A DNA stretch of 64,000 nucleotides, from assembly GCF_029227915.1 (NCBI RefSeq), contig NC_079881.1, positions 29,365,501-29,429,500 on the forward strand. Reading direction: 5' to 3'. Shown piece by piece: positions 49,901 through 63,203 of the stretch. The notes beneath the pieces are model-generated. The model worked only from the letters and a program-made list of their open reading frames with translations. It searched no databases and was not told the DNA's origin. The stretch is from Hydractinia symbiolongicarpus. Lineage: Eukaryota; Cnidaria; Hydrozoa; Anthoathecata; Hydractiniidae. Position 1 is the stretch's first letter; each line of letters opens with the position of its first letter. Both the position numbers and the translations under genes were made by a program.

Positions 49901-52900
49901 CATTGACTTTCTAACGGTGTCAGTCCGTTTGAGTTACGACGGTTTGGTCGCATTCTCGTACCAACATGTATTTAGCGCTATTTTTCTAATATTACTAGAT
50001 TGCACCGCTTTTAACTATGAAACGATTGACTGTGGGACTTATTTGAACTGATTTTGGACTGTGACCTAATAAATGTGATAAATGAGAAAATTGGACTCCA
50101 AGAAATAACATTCTTCTCAATTTGACATGATTGCCGGAACTCAGGGATTACACTGGGCGCTGTGGTACCACTTCATTTAAAAACTTAGATTAATAAGTCA
50201 TTTTTTACTGTGGGACCAATCCTAGCCGTTATCGCGCGCTGAAGAAATAGCGACTGTTTCAAAAACTACATTTTATTAACTTTCTAATGGTGTCAGTCCG
50301 TTTGAGTTACAACGGTTGTGTCACATGTTCGCACCAACATGTATTTAGCGATATTTTTTTGATATTACTAGGTTGCATCGCTTTTAACAATGAAACGATT
50401 GACTGTGGGACTTAATTGAACTAACTTTGGACTGTGACCTAATAAATGTGATAAATAAGAAAATTGGACTCCTAGAAATAACATTCTTCTCAATTTGACA
50501 TGATTGCCGGAACTCAGCGATTACACTGGGCGCTGTGGTAGCCATTCATTTAAAAACTTAGATTAATAAGTCATTTTTTACTGTGGGACCAATCCTAGCC
50601 GTTATCGCGCGCTGAAGAAATATCGACAGTTTCATAAACTACATTTCATTGACTTTTTAACGGTGTCAGTCCGTTTGAGTTACAACGGTTTGGTCACATA
50701 TTCGTACCAACATGTATTTAGCGCTATTTTTCTGATATTATTAAGTTGCATCGCTTTTAACTATGAAACGATTGACTGTGGGACCTAATTGAACTAACTT
50801 TGGACTGTCACCTGATAAATGTGATAAAGGAGACAATTGGACTTCAAGAAATAACATTCTTCTTAATTTGACAAGATTACCGAAACTCAGCGATTACACT
50901 GTGCGCTGGGGTAGCGCTTGATTTAAGAATTAAGCTAAAAAAAGTCATTTTTCTACTGTGGACCAATCCTAGCCGTTAGCGCGCGCTGAAGAAATAGAGA
51001 CAGTTTCAAATACTACATTTCACTGACTTTCTAACGGTGTCAGTCCGTTTGAGTTTCAACGGTTGGTCACATATTCGTACCAACATGTATTTAGCGATAT
51101 TTTTCTCATATTACTAGGTTGCATTGCATTTAACAGTGAAACGATTGACTGTGGGACTAAATTGAACTGATTTTGGACTGTGACCTAATAAATGTGATAA
51201 ATGAGAAAATTGGACTCCAAGAAATAACATTCTTCTCAATTTGACATGATTGCCGGAACTCAGGGATTACACTGGGCGCTGTGGTAGCACTTCATTTAAA
51301 AACTTAGATTAATAATTCATTATCGCGCGCTGAAGAAATAGCGACAGTTTCAAAAACTACATTTCATTGCCTTTCCAACGGTTTCAGTCCTTTTGAGTTA
51401 CAACGGTAGGGTCACATATTCGTACCAACATGTATTTAGCGATATTGTTCTCATATTACTTAGTTGCATCGCTTTTAACAGTGAAACGATTGACTGTGGG
51501 ACTAAATTGAACTGGTTTTGGACTGTGACCTTATAAATGCTATAAGTGAGCCAACTGGACTCCAACAAATAACATTCTTCTTAATTTGACGTAATTGCCG
51601 GACTCAGCGATTGCACTGGGCGCTGTGGTAGCGTTTCATTTAAAAGTTTAAATAAATCTGTCTTTTTTTACTGTGGGACCTTTCCTAGCCGTTATCGCGC
51701 GCTGAAGAAATATCGACAGTTTCATAAACAACATTTCATTGACTTTCTAACGGTGTCAGTCCGTTTGAGTTTCAACGCTGGTGTCACATATTCGTACCAA
51801 CATGTATTTAGCGATATTTTTTTGATATTACTAGGTTGCATCGCTTTTAACAATGAAACGATTGACTGTGGTACTTAATTGAACTAACTTTGGACTGTGA
51901 CCTAATAAATGTGATAAATGAGAAAATTGGACTCCAAGAAATAACATTCTTCTCAAAATGACATGATTGCCGGAACTCAGGGATTACACTGGGCGCTGTG
52001 GTACCACTTCATTTAAAAACTTAGATTAATAAGTCATTTTTTACTGTGGGACCAATCCCAGCCATTATCGCGCGCTGAAGAAATAGCGACAGTTTCAAAA
52101 ACTACATTTTATTGACTTTCTAATGGTGTCAGTCCGTTTGAGTTACAACGGTTGTGTCACATATTCGTACCAACATGTATTTAGCGATATTTTTTTTGAT
52201 ATTACTAGGTTGCATCGCTTTTAACAATGAAACGATTGACTGTGGGACTTAGTTGAACTAACTTTGGACTGTGACCTAATAAATGTGATAAATGAGAAAA
52301 TTGGACTCCAAGAAATAACATTCTTCTCAATTTGACATGATTGCCGGAACTCAGGGATTACACTGGGCGCTGTGGTAGCACTTCATTTAAAAACTTACAT
52401 TAATAATTCATTATCGCGCGCTGAAGAAATAGCGACAGTTTCAAAAACTACATTTCATTGCCTTTCTAACGGTTTCAGTCCTTTTGAGTTACAACGGTAG
52501 GGTCACATATTCGTACCAACATGTATTTAGCGATATTGTTCTCATATTACTTAGTTGCATCGCTTTTAACAGTGAAACGATTGAATGTGGGACTAAATTG
52601 AACTGATTTTGGACTGTGACCTTATAAATGCTATAAGTGAGCCAACTGGACTCCAACAAATAACATTCTTCTTAATTTGACGTAATTGCCGGACTCAGCG
52701 ACTGCACTGGGCGCTGTGGTAGCGTTTCATTTAAAAGTTTAAATAAATCTGTCATTTTTTACTGTGGGACAAATCCTAGCCGTTATTGCGCGCTGAAGAA
52801 ATAGCGACAGTTTCAAAAACTACATTTTATTGACTTTCTAACGGTGTCAGTCCGTTTGAGTTTCAACGCTGGTGTCACATATTCGTACCAACATGTATTT

Positions 52901-54660
52901 AGCGATATTTTTTTGATATTACTAGGTTGCATCGCTTTTAACAATGAAACGATTGACTGTGGTACTTAATTGAACTAACTTTGGACTGTGACCTAATAAA
53001 TGTGATAAATGAGAAAATTGGACTCCAAGAAATAACATTCTTCTCAAAATGACATGATTGCCGGAACTCAGGGATTACACCGGGCGCTGTGGTACCACTT
53101 CATTTAAAAACTTAGATTAATAAGTCATTTTTTACTGTGGGACCAATCCCAGCCATTATCGCGCGCTGAAGAAATAGCGACAGTTTCAAAAACTACATTT
53201 TATTGACTTTCTAATGGTGTCAGTCCGTTTGAGTTACAACGGTTGTGTCACATATTCGTACCAACATGTATTTAGCGATATTTTTTTTGATATTACTAGG
53301 TTGCATCGCTTTTAACAATGAAACGATTGACTGTGGGACTTAGTTGAACTAACTTTGGACTGTGACCTAATAAATGTGATAAATGAGAAAATTGGACTCC
53401 AAGAAATAACATTCTTCTCAATTTGACATGATTGCCGGAACTCAGCGATTACACTGGGCGATGTGGTAGCACTTCATTTAAAAACTTAGATTAATAAGCC
53501 ATTATCGCGCGCTGAAGAAATAGCGACAGTTTCAAAAACTACATTTCATTGACTTTCTAACGGTGTCAGTCCGTTTGAGTTACGACGGTTTGGTCGCATA
53601 CTCGTACCAACATGTATTTAGCGCTATTTTTCTAATATTACTAGGTTGCATCGCTTTTAACTATGAAACGATTGACTGTGGGACTTATTTGAACTAACTT
53701 TGGACTGTCATCTGATAAATGTGATAAAGGAGACAATTGGACTCCAAGAAATAACATTCTTCTTAATTTGACATGATTGCCGAAACTCAGCGATTACACT
53801 GGGCGCTGTGGTAGCGCTTCATTTAAAAATTTAGATAAATAAGTCATGCTTTACTGTGGGACCAATCCTAGACGTTGTCGCGCGCTGAAGAACTATCGAC
53901 AGTTTCATAAACTACATTTCATTGACTTTCTAACGGTGTCAGTCCGTTTGAGTTACAACGGTTGGGTCACATATTCGTACCAACATGTATTTAGCGATAT
54001 TTTTGTTTAAAATTACTAGCTTGCATTGCTTTTAACAATGAAACAAATGATTGTGGGACTTAATTGAACAAACTTTGGACTGTGACCTGATAAATGTGAT
54101 AAATGAGACAATTGGACTCCAAGAAATAACATTCTTCTTAATTTGACGTGATTGCCTGAACTCAGCGATTACACTGGGCGCTGTTGTAGCGCTTCATTTC
54201 AAAATTTGGTAAATAAGTCATCATTTACTGTGGAACCAATCCTATCCGTTATCGAGCGCTGAAGAAGTAGCGACAGTTTCAAAAACTACATTTCCTTGAC
54301 TTTCTAACGGTGTCAGTCCGTTTGAGTTACAACGGTTTGGTCACGTATTCGCACCAACATGTATTTAGCGCTATTTTTCTGATATTACTAAGTTGCATCG
54401 CTTTTAACTATGAAACGATTGACTGTGGGACTTAATTGAACTAACTTTGGACTGCCACCTGATAAATGTGATAAAGGAGACAATTGGACTCTAAGAAATA
54501 GCATTCTTCTTAATTTGACATGATTGCCGAAACTCAGCGATTACACTGGGCGCTCTGGTAGTGCTTCATTTAAAAATTTAGATAAATAAGTCATTCTTTA
54601 CTGTGGGACCAATCCTAGACGTTATCGCGCGCTGAAGAAATAGCGATAGTTTCAAAAACT
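49901..54660 (+). repeat. Satellite array with 1091-bp trimer duplication
   Basis: The variant GCTGGTGTCACATATTCG recurs at 51777 and 52868, and TCTCAAAATGACATG at 51951 and 53042, both 1091 bp apart. This is the same trimer type as at 9.6-18 kb but a separate local amplification with its own diagnostic substitutions. Monomers at 50.2-51.1 kb belong to the older left-end types. A break at about 54660 (AACTACAT joined to CTCATATTACTTAG) removes roughly 100 bp of a monomer. No gene. Confidence 0.92.
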
Positions 54661-57600
54661 ACATCTCATATTACTTAGTTGCATCGCTTTTAACAGTGAA
54701 ACGATTGACTGTGGGACTAAATTGAACTGATTTTGGACTGTGACCTTATAAATGCTATAAGTGAGCCAACTGGACTCCAACAAATAACATTCTTCTTAAT
54801 TTGACGTAATTGCCGGACTCAGCGACTGCACTGGGCGCTGTGGGAGCGTTTCATTTAAAAGTTTAAATAAATCTGTCATTTTTTACTGTGGGACAAATCC
54901 TAGCCGTTATTGCGCGCTGAAGAAATAGCGACAGTTTCAAAAACTACATTTTATTGACTTTCTAACGGTGTCAGTCCGTTTGAGTTACAACGGTTGGGTC
55001 ACATATTCGTACCAACATGTATTAAGCGATATTTTTTTTGATATTACTAGGTTGCATCGCTTTTAACAACGAAACGATTGACTGTGGGACTTACTTGAAC
55101 TAACTTTGGACTGTGACCTGATAAATGTGATAAATGAGACAATTGGACTCCAAGAAATAACATTCTTCTTAATTTGACATGATTGCCGGAACTCAGGGAT
55201 TACACTGGGCGCTGTGGTACCACTTCATTTAAAAACTTAGATTAATAAGTCATTTTTTACTGTGGGACCAATCCTAGCCGTTATCGCGCGCTGAAAAAAT
55301 AGCGACAGTTTCAAAAACTACATTTTATTGACTTTCTAATGGTGTCAGTCCGTTTGAGTTACAACGGTTGTGTCACATATTCGTACCAACATGTATTTAG
55401 CGATATTTTTTTGATATTAATAGGTTGCATCGCTTTTAACAATGAAACGATTGACTGTGGGACTTAATTGAACTAACTTTGGACTGTGACCTAATAAAGG
55501 TGATAAATGAGAAAATTGGACTCCTAGAAATAACATTCTTCTCAATTTGACATGATTGCCGGAACTCAGCTATTACACTGGGCGCTGTGGTAGCACTTCA
55601 TTTAAAAACTTAGATTAAAAAGTCATTTTTTACTGTGGGACCAATCCTAGCCGTTATCGCGCGCTGAAAAAATATCGACAGTTTCATAAACTACATTTCA
55701 TTGACTTTCTAACGGTGCTAGTCCGTTTGAGTTACAACGGTTGGGTCACCTATTCGTACCAACATGTGTTTAGCAACGATTTTCTGATATTACTAGGTTG
55801 CGTCGCTTTTAACAATGAAACGATTGACTGTGGGACTTACTTGAACTAACTTTGGACTGTGACCTGATAAATGTGATAAATGAGACAATTGGACTCCAAG
55901 AAATAACATTCTTCTTAATTTGACATGATTGCCGGAACTCAGGGATTACACTGGGCGCTGTGGTACCACTTCATTTAAAAACTTAGATTAATAAGTCATT
56001 TTTTACTGTGGGACCAATCCTAGCCGTTATCGCGCGCTGAAGAAATAGCGACAGTTTCAAAAACTACATTTTATTGACTTTCTAATGGTGTCAGTCCGTT
56101 TGAGTTACAACGGTGGTGTCACATATTCGTACCAACATGTATTTAGCGATATTTTTTTTGATATTACTAGGTTGCATCGCTTTTACCAATGAAACGATTG
56201 ACTGTGGGACTTAATTGAACTAACTTTGGACTGTGACCTAATAAATGTGATAAATGAGAAAATTGGACTCCAAGAAATAACATTCTTCTCAATTTGACAT
56301 GATTGCCGGAACTCAGGGATTACACTGGGCGCTGTGGTACCACTTCATTTAAAAACTTAGATTAATAAGTCATTTTTTACTGTGGGACCAATCCTAGCCG
56401 TTATCGCGCGCTGAAAAAATAGCGACAGTTTCAAAAACTACATTTTATTGACTTTATAATGGTGTCAGTCCGTTTGAGTTACAACGGTTTGGTCACATAT
56501 TCGTACCAACATGTATTTAGCGATATTTTTCTCATATTACTTGGTTGCATCGCTTTTAACAGTGAAACGATTGACTGTGGGACTAAATTGAACTGATTTT
56601 GGACTGTGACCTTATAAATGCTATAAGTGAGCCAACTGGACTCCAACAAATAACATTCTTCTTAATTTGACGTAATTGCTGGAACTCAGGGATTACACTG
56701 GGCGCTGTGGTACCACTTCATTTAAAAACTTAGATTAATAAGTCATTTTTTACTGTGGGACCAATCCTAGCCGTTATCGCGCGCTGAGGAAATAGCGACA
56801 GTTTCAAAAACTACATTTTATTGACTTTCTAATGGTGTCAGTCCGTTTGAGTTACAACTGTTTTGTCACATATTCGTACCAACATGTATTTAGCGATATA
56901 TTTTTTGATATTACTAGGTTGCATCGCTTTTACCAATGAAACGATTGACTGTGGGTTTTAATTGAACTAACTTTGGACTGTCACTTGATAAATGTGATAA
57001 ATGAGACAATTGGACTTCAAGAAAAAACATTCTTCTTAATTTGACAAGATTGCCGAAACTCAGCGATTACACTGTGCGCTGTGGTAGCACTTGATTTAAG
57101 AATTAAGCTAAAAAAAGTCATTTTTCTACTGTGGACCAATCCTAGCCGTTAGCGCGCGCTGAAGAAATAGAGACAGTTTCAAATACTACATTTCACTGAC
57201 TTTCTAACGGTGACAGTCCGTTTGAATTTCAACGGTTGGGTCACATATTCGTACTAACATGTATTTAGCGATATTTTTCTCATATTACTAGGTTGAATTG
57301 CTTTTAACAGTGAAACGATTGACTGTGGGACTAAATTGAACTGATTTTGGACTGTGACCTAATAAATGTGATAAATGAGAAAATTGGACTCCAAGAAATA
57401 ACATTCTTCTCAATTTGACATGATTGCCGGAACTCAGGGATTACACTGGGCGATGTGGTACCACTTCATTTAAAAACTTAGATTAATAAGTCATTTTTTA
57501 CTGTGGGACCAATCCTAGCCGTTATCGCGCGCTGAAGAAATAGCGACAGTTTCAAAAACTACATTTTATTGACTTTCTAATGGTGTTAGTCCGTTTGAGT

Positions 57601-60600
57601 TACAACTGTTTTGTCACATATTCGTACCAACATGTATTTAGCGATATATTTTTTGATATTACTAGGTTGCATCGCTTTTACCAATGAAACGATTGACTGT
57701 GGGACTTAATTGAACTAACTTTGGACTGTGACCTAATAAATGTGATAAATGAGAAAATTGGACTCCAAGAAATAACATTCTTCTCAATTTGACATGATTG
57801 CCGGAACTCAGGGATTACACTGGGCGCTGTGGTACCACTTCATTTAAAAACTTAGATTAATAAGTCATTTTTTACAGTGGGACCAATCCTAGCCGTTATC
57901 GCGCGCTGAAGAAATAGCGACAGTTTCAAAAACTACATTTTATTGACTTTTTAAAGGTGTCAGTCCGTTTGAGTTACAACGGTTGTGTCACATATTCGTA
58001 CCAACATGTATTTAGCGATATTTTTTTGATATTAATAGGTTGCATCGCTTTTAACAATGAAACGATTCACTGTGGGACTTAATTGAACTAACTTTGGACT
58101 GTGACCTAATAAAGGTGATAAATGAGAAAATTGGACTCCTAGAAATAACATTCTTCTCAATTTGACATGATTGCCGGAACTCAGCGATTACACTGGGCGC
58201 TGTGGTAGCACTTCATTTAAAAACTTAGATTAAAAAGTCATTTTTTACTGTGGGACCAATCCTAGCCGTTATCGCGCGCTGAAAAAATATCGACAGTTTC
58301 ATAAACTACATTTCATTGACTTTCTAACGGTGCCAGTCCGTTTGAGTTACAACGGTTGGGTCACCTATTCGTACCAACATGTGTTTAGCAACGATTTTCT
58401 GATATTACTAGGTTGCGTCGCTTTTAACAATGAAACGATTGACTGTGGGACTTAATTGAACTAACTTTGGACTGTGACCTAATAAAGGTGATAAATGAGA
58501 AAATTGGACTCCTAGAAATAACATTCTTCTCAATTTGACATGATTGCCGGAACTCAGCGATTACACTGGGCGCTGTGGTAGCACTTCATTTAAAAACTTA
58601 GATTAAAAAGTCATTTTTTACTGTGGGACCAATCCTAGCCGTTATCGCGCGCTGAAAAAATATCGACAGTTTCATAAACTACATTTCATTGACTTTCTAA
58701 CGGTGCCAGTCCGTTTGAGTTACAACGGTTGGGTCACCTATTCGTACCAACATGTGTTTAGCAACGATTTTCTGATATTACTAGGTTGCGTCGCTTTTAA
58801 CAATGAAACGATTGACTGTGGGACTTAATTGAACTAACTTTGGACTGTGACCTAATAAATGTGATAAATGAGAAAATTGGACTCCAAGAAATAACATTCT
58901 TCTCAATTTGACATGATTGCCGGAACTCAGGGATTACACTGGGCCCTGTGGTACCACTTCATTTAAAAACTTAGATTAATAAGTCATTTTTTACAGTGGG
59001 ACCAATCCTAGCCGTTATCGCGCGCTGAAGAAATAGCGACAGTTTCAAAAACTACATTTTATTGACTTTTTAAAGGTGTCAGTCCGTTTGAGTTACAACG
59101 GTTGTGTCACATATTCGTACCAACATGTATTTAGCGATATTTTTTTGATATTAATAGGTTGCATCGCTTTTAACAATGAAACGATTGACTGTGGGACTTA
59201 ATTGAACTAACTTTGGACTGTGACCTAATAAAGGTGATAAATGAGAAAATTGGACTCCTAGAAATAACATTCTTCTCAATTTGACATGATTGCCGGAACT
59301 CAGCGATTACACTGGGCGCTGTGGTAGCACTTCATTTAAAAACTTAGATTAAAAAGTCATTTTTTACTGTGGGACCAATCCTAGCCGTTATCGCGCGCTG
59401 AAAAAATATCGACAGTTTCATAAACTACATTTCATTGACTTTCTAACGGTGCCAGTCCGTTTGAGTTACAACGGTTGGGTCACCTATTCGTACCAACATG
59501 TGTTTAGCAACGATTTTCTGATATTACTAGGTTGCGTCGCTTTTAACAATGAAACGATTGACTGTGGGACTTACTTGAACTAACTTTGGACTGTGACCTG
59601 ATAAATGTGATAAATGAGACAATTGGACTCCAAGAAATAACATTCTTCTTAATTTGACATGATTGCCGGAACTCAGGGATTACACTGGGCGCTGTGGTAC
59701 CACTTCATTTAAAAACTTAGATTAATAAGTCATTTTTTACTGTGGGACCAATCCTAGCCGTTATCGCGCGCTGAAGAAATAGCGACAGTTTCAAAAACTA
59801 CATTTTATTGACTTTCTAATGGTCTCAGTCCGTTTGAGTTACAACGGTTGTGTCACATATTCGTACCAACATGTATTTAGCGATATTTTTTTTGATATTA
59901 CTAGGTTGCATCGCTTTTACCAATGAAACGATTGACTGTGGGACTTAATTGAACTAACTTTGGACTGTGACCTTATAAATGTGATGAATGGGAAAATTGG
60001 ACTCCAAGAAATAACATTCTTCTCAATTTGACATGATTGCCGGAACTCAGGGATTACACTGGGCGCTGTGTTACCACTTCATTTAAAAACTTAGATTAAT
60101 AAGTCATTTTTTACTGTGGGACCAATCCTAGCCGTTATCGCGCGCTGAAAAAATAGCGACAGTTTCAAAAACTACATTTTATTGACTTTCTCATGGTGTC
60201 AGTCCGTTTGAGTTACAACGGTTGGGTCACATATTCGTACCAACATGTATTTAGCGATATTTTTCTCATATTACTTGGTTGCATCGCTTTTAACAGTGAA
60301 ACGATTGACTGTGGGACTAAATTGAACTGATTTTGGACTGTGACCTTATAAATGCTATAAGTGAGCCAACTGGACTCCAACAAATAACATTCTTCTTAAT
60401 TTGACGTAATTGCCGGAACTCAGGGATTACACTGGGCGCTGTGGTACCACTTCATTAAAAAACTTAGATTAATAAGTCATTTTTTACTGTGGGACCAATC
60501 CTAGCCGTTATCGCGCGCTGAAGAAATAGCGACAGTTTCAAAAACTACATTTTATTGACTTTCTAATGGTGTCAGTCCGTTTGAGTTACAAGTGTTTTGT

Positions 60601-61823
60601 CACATATTCGTACCAACATGTATTTAGCGATATATTTTTTGATATTACTAGGTTGCATCGCTTTTACCAATGAAACGATTGACTGTGGGACTTAATTGAA
60701 CTAACTTTGGACTGTGACCTAATAAATGTGATAAATGAGAAAATTGGACTCCAAGAAATAACATTCTTCTCAATTTGACATGATTGCCGGAACTCAGGGA
60801 TTACACTGGGCGCTGTGGTACCACTTCATTTAAAAACTTAGATTAATAAGTCATTTTTTACAGTGGGACCAATCCTAGCCGTTATCGCGCGCTGAAGAAA
60901 TAGCGACAGTTTCAAAAACTACATTTTATTGACTTTTTAAAGGTGTCAGTCCGTTTGAGTTACAACGGTTGTGTCACATATTCGTACCAACATGTATTTA
61001 GCGATATTTTTTTGATATTAATAGGTTGCATCGCTTTTAACAATGAAACGATTGACTGTGGGACTTAATTGAACTAACTTTGGACTGTGACCTAATAAAG
61101 GTGATAAATGAGAAAATTGGACTCCTAGAAATAACATTCTTCTCAATTTGACATGATTGCCGGAACTCAGCGATTACACTGGGCGCTGTGGTAGCACTTC
61201 ATTTAAAAACTTAGATTAAAAAGTCATTTTTTACTGTGGGAATAATCCTAGCCGTTATCGCGCGCTGAAGAAATATCGACAGTTTCATAAACCACATTTC
61301 ATTGACTTTCTAACGGTGCCAGTCCGTTTGAGTTACAACGGTTGGGTCACCTATTCGTACCAACATGTGTTTAGCAACGATTTTCTGATATTACTAGGTT
61401 GCGTCGCTTTTAACAATGAAACGATTGACTGTGGGACTTAATTGAACTATCTTTGGACTGTGACCTGATAAATGTGATAAATGAGACAATTGGACTCCAA
61501 GAAATAACATTCTTCTTAATTTGACATGATTGCCGGAACTCAGGGATTACACTGGGCGCTGTGGTACCACTTCATTTAAAAACTTAGATTAATAAGTCAT
61601 TTTTTACTGTGGGACCAATCCTAGCCGTTATCGCGCGCTGAAGAAATGGCGACAGTTTCAAAAACTACATTTTATTGACTTTCTAATGGTGTCAGTCCGT
61701 TTTAGTTACAACGGTTGTGTCACATATTCGTACCAACATGTATTTAGCGATATTTGTTTTGATATTACTAGGTTGCATCGCTTTTACCAATGAAACGATT
61801 GACTGTGGGACTTAATTGAACTA
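54661..61823 (+). repeat. Satellite array, right-hand copy of the left-end family
   Basis: Monomers here return to the variants of 1-5 kb: GTGTTTAGCAACGATTTTC, AATAAAGGTGATAAATG and TTTTTAAAGGTGTCAG. The first occurs at 58381, 58754, 59500 and 61367, multiples of about 373 bp apart. The stretch from about 60.2 kb to 61823 aligns almost base for base with about 1-1648, including shared rare states such as CATTAAAAAACTTAG (near 277 and 60457) and GAGTTACAAGTGTTTTG (near 408 and 60588). TA at 61822-61823 is the left target duplication of the DNA transposon. No gene. Confidence 0.95.
61822..61823 (+). repeat. Left TA target duplication of the DNA transposon
   Basis: The satellite reads TTGAACTA and stops. 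After the element it resumes as TAACTTTGGAC. The uninterrupted satellite is TTGAACTAACTTTGGAC, with a single TA, so TA has been duplicated exactly. Confidence 0.9.
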
Positions 61824-61837
61824 CCCAGCCGGCACAA
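61824..61837 (+). repeat. Left terminal inverted repeat of the DNA transposon
   Basis: CCCAGCCGGCACAA, followed by AGAGCTATAAAAGACG. It is the exact reverse complement of 63190-63203. Its GC-rich character contrasts with the AT-rich interior and the satellite. Confidence 0.92.
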
Positions 61838-61843
61838 AGAGCT

Positions 61844-62130
61844 ATAAAAGACGTCTTTTAGACATCTTCTGCTTTTCTAAAAGACGTCTTTTTTGGCGCT
61901 GATTTGTCCGTCTATTATGCATCTTTTTAAGCATCTAAAAGAGGTCTTTTTAAAGATGCATTTCAAAAGGTCTCTTTTAGACGTCTTTTCAAAGACGTCT
62001 TTTAGACGTTTTTAAGAAATCTTTTACGATGTCTTTTAGACCTTTTATAGATGTAGAAGCGACTATAATGCATCTTTAATGCAACTTTTTAAATGCATCT
62101 TTAGAAAGACATCTTTTATCTATCTATAAG
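61844..62130. repeat. Left subterminal palindrome cluster (GACGTC repeats)
   Basis: At least five copies of AAGACGTCTT or TAGACGTCTT, plus one-base variants (GACATCTT, GATGTCTT) and the related GATGCATCTT-type motif, within 290 bp. Because the core is self-complementary, the region can fold into several hairpins. Clustered subterminal motifs are typical transposase-binding regions in several DNA transposon superfamilies; that function is inferred. Confidence 0.8.
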
Positions 62131-62164
62131 ACGTCTTCCTTGGTTTTTGTTTTTTTTGTTTTTT

Positions 62165-62553
62165 TTTATTCAACTTTTTAGAAAAAATAGGCATTATATG
62201 AAATAAACAAAAGAGATATATTAAATGTATTTTGTCCTTTGTTTTTTGGAAATTTATACGTTTAAGGTACCCATGTCCCTGATCTTCTGACTGGGAGCGT
62301 TCGCAGGTTGGTCCCAATTATGCGTCGCATTTCTTGCTCATTCTTTGAAACGCTCGTGGACAGAATCTAGAGAGAAAAAAAGCTTATTTCCAGAGAAAGA
62401 ACTTTCATAGAAACGTAGTCAGAAAACACACCATACATAGAAGGGTAACAACGTAATACATCAGCTAATACACTTACCTACTATAATTTTATAAATTAAT
62501 TTGCCTTCCAGCGGAACTTTGTCTTTGTTGCTTTTTAAATTGGCTTGCGCCAT
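62165..62553 (-). other. Possible remnant of a spliced minus-strand transcription unit inside the DNA transposon
   Basis: On the minus strand an ATG (62553-62551) opens 25 codons (MAQANLKSNKDKVPLEGKLI and on). It reaches a strong donor, GTAG/GTAAGTG, with the intron starting at 62477. The intron ends at 62367 after TTTTTTTCTCTCTAG, a textbook acceptor, so it is 111 bp. Splicing gives a frame that stops at 62340-62338 after about 34 residues. A different frame of the second exon stays open for 34 codons past the acceptor, down to a stop just above the GGTACC at 62268. AATAAA on the minus strand lies at 62170-62165, followed by an A-rich stretch. This could be the first exon and 3' end of the autonomous parent's transposase gene left after internal deletion, or a captured host fragment. 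I do not recognise the protein, and expression is unproven. Confidence 0.35.
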
Positions 62554-62850
62554 CAATGTAGTAGTGAAGATCCTGACGAAAATTAAAATCTCTCTGATGC
62601 TTTCATTAAAATACCGCTAATTTTCATCGAAGAATATCCGCCAGGAGGTGCAGGAAAGCAAAATTACGATGTAATGAAAAAATCGTATTATTAAGGGTCG
62701 TTAAAATACATTAGTTTTTAAAAATAATTAAAAGTGACGATTACCACTTTCATCAATTTCGTGAAAAATTGATTTCCGAAAAAAATAAACATGCTATCTA
62801 AGTTTGCGAACACCCCCGTTTTTTTAAATCGAATTTTTCATATAAAAAAC
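62554..62850. other. Central non-repetitive AT-rich part of the DNA transposon
   Basis: About 300 bp without the GACGTC motif, without an ORF worth calling and without satellite similarity. On the minus strand it would be the 5' leader and promoter region of the possible transcription unit that starts at 62553. I see no convincing promoter element. Confidence 0.6.
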
Positions 62851-63189
62851 GAACGTCTTTTGAAAGACGCATTTAAGACCAGTTTTAAAAGAAGGAGAAG
62901 ACGTCTTTTAAAAGACGCGTTTTAGATGCATTATAACAAGAAGAGAAAGACGTCTTTTAAAAGATATATTTTAGATCACTTTTAGATGTCTTTTAATAGA
63001 CGTCTTTTGAAGGTCTTCTAAAAGACATCTAAAATGAGTATACTACAAGATTCGAATTTATTTAATTTCAAAAGACGTATAAAAGGTGTCTTTTGAGAGA
63101 CGTTCTTAAGAAGATGCATTAAAGACATCTTAATAGCGTTTTCTAACAGAAGATTTAAAAAAGACATTTTAAGACGTCTTTAAGACGTC
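62851..63189. repeat. Right subterminal palindrome cluster (GACGTC repeats)
   Basis: Repeated AAAGACGTCTTTT, AAAAGACGCGTTTT, GACGTTCTT and GACATCT motifs in both orientations up to the right terminal repeat, mirroring the left cluster. The last two copies (TTTAAGACGTCTTTAAGACG) directly abut the terminal inverted repeat. Confidence 0.8.
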
Positions 63190-63203
63190 TTGTGCCGGCT
63201 GGG
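63190..63203 (-). repeat. Right terminal inverted repeat of the DNA transposon
   Basis: TTGTGCCGGCTGGG, the exact reverse complement of the first 14 bases at 61824-61837. It is followed by the TA duplication. Confidence 0.92.

Larger units (their letters stand above)
61824..63203. mobile_element. Non-autonomous DNA transposon (MITE-like), 1380 bp, TA target duplication
   Basis: A sharply bounded 1380-bp insertion with perfect 14-bp terminal inverted repeats CCCAGCCGGCACAA and a TA duplication. About 300 bp inside each end is packed with the palindrome AAAAGACGTCTTTT and degenerate forms, in both orientations. The middle (about 62130-62860) is unrelated, AT-rich, single-copy sequence with no long ORF and no transposase motif, so an enzyme must be supplied in trans. 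The TA duplication fits the Tc1/mariner superfamily among others, but I do not recognise these termini and leave the superfamily open. No second copy lies in this window. Confidence 0.93.

Noticed and set aside
62120-62317. 65-codon minus-strand frame in the DNA transposon
   Set aside because: Half of it is low-complexity lysine-rich translation of the T-rich tract; it overlaps the possible second exon in another frame. Not supported as a separate gene.
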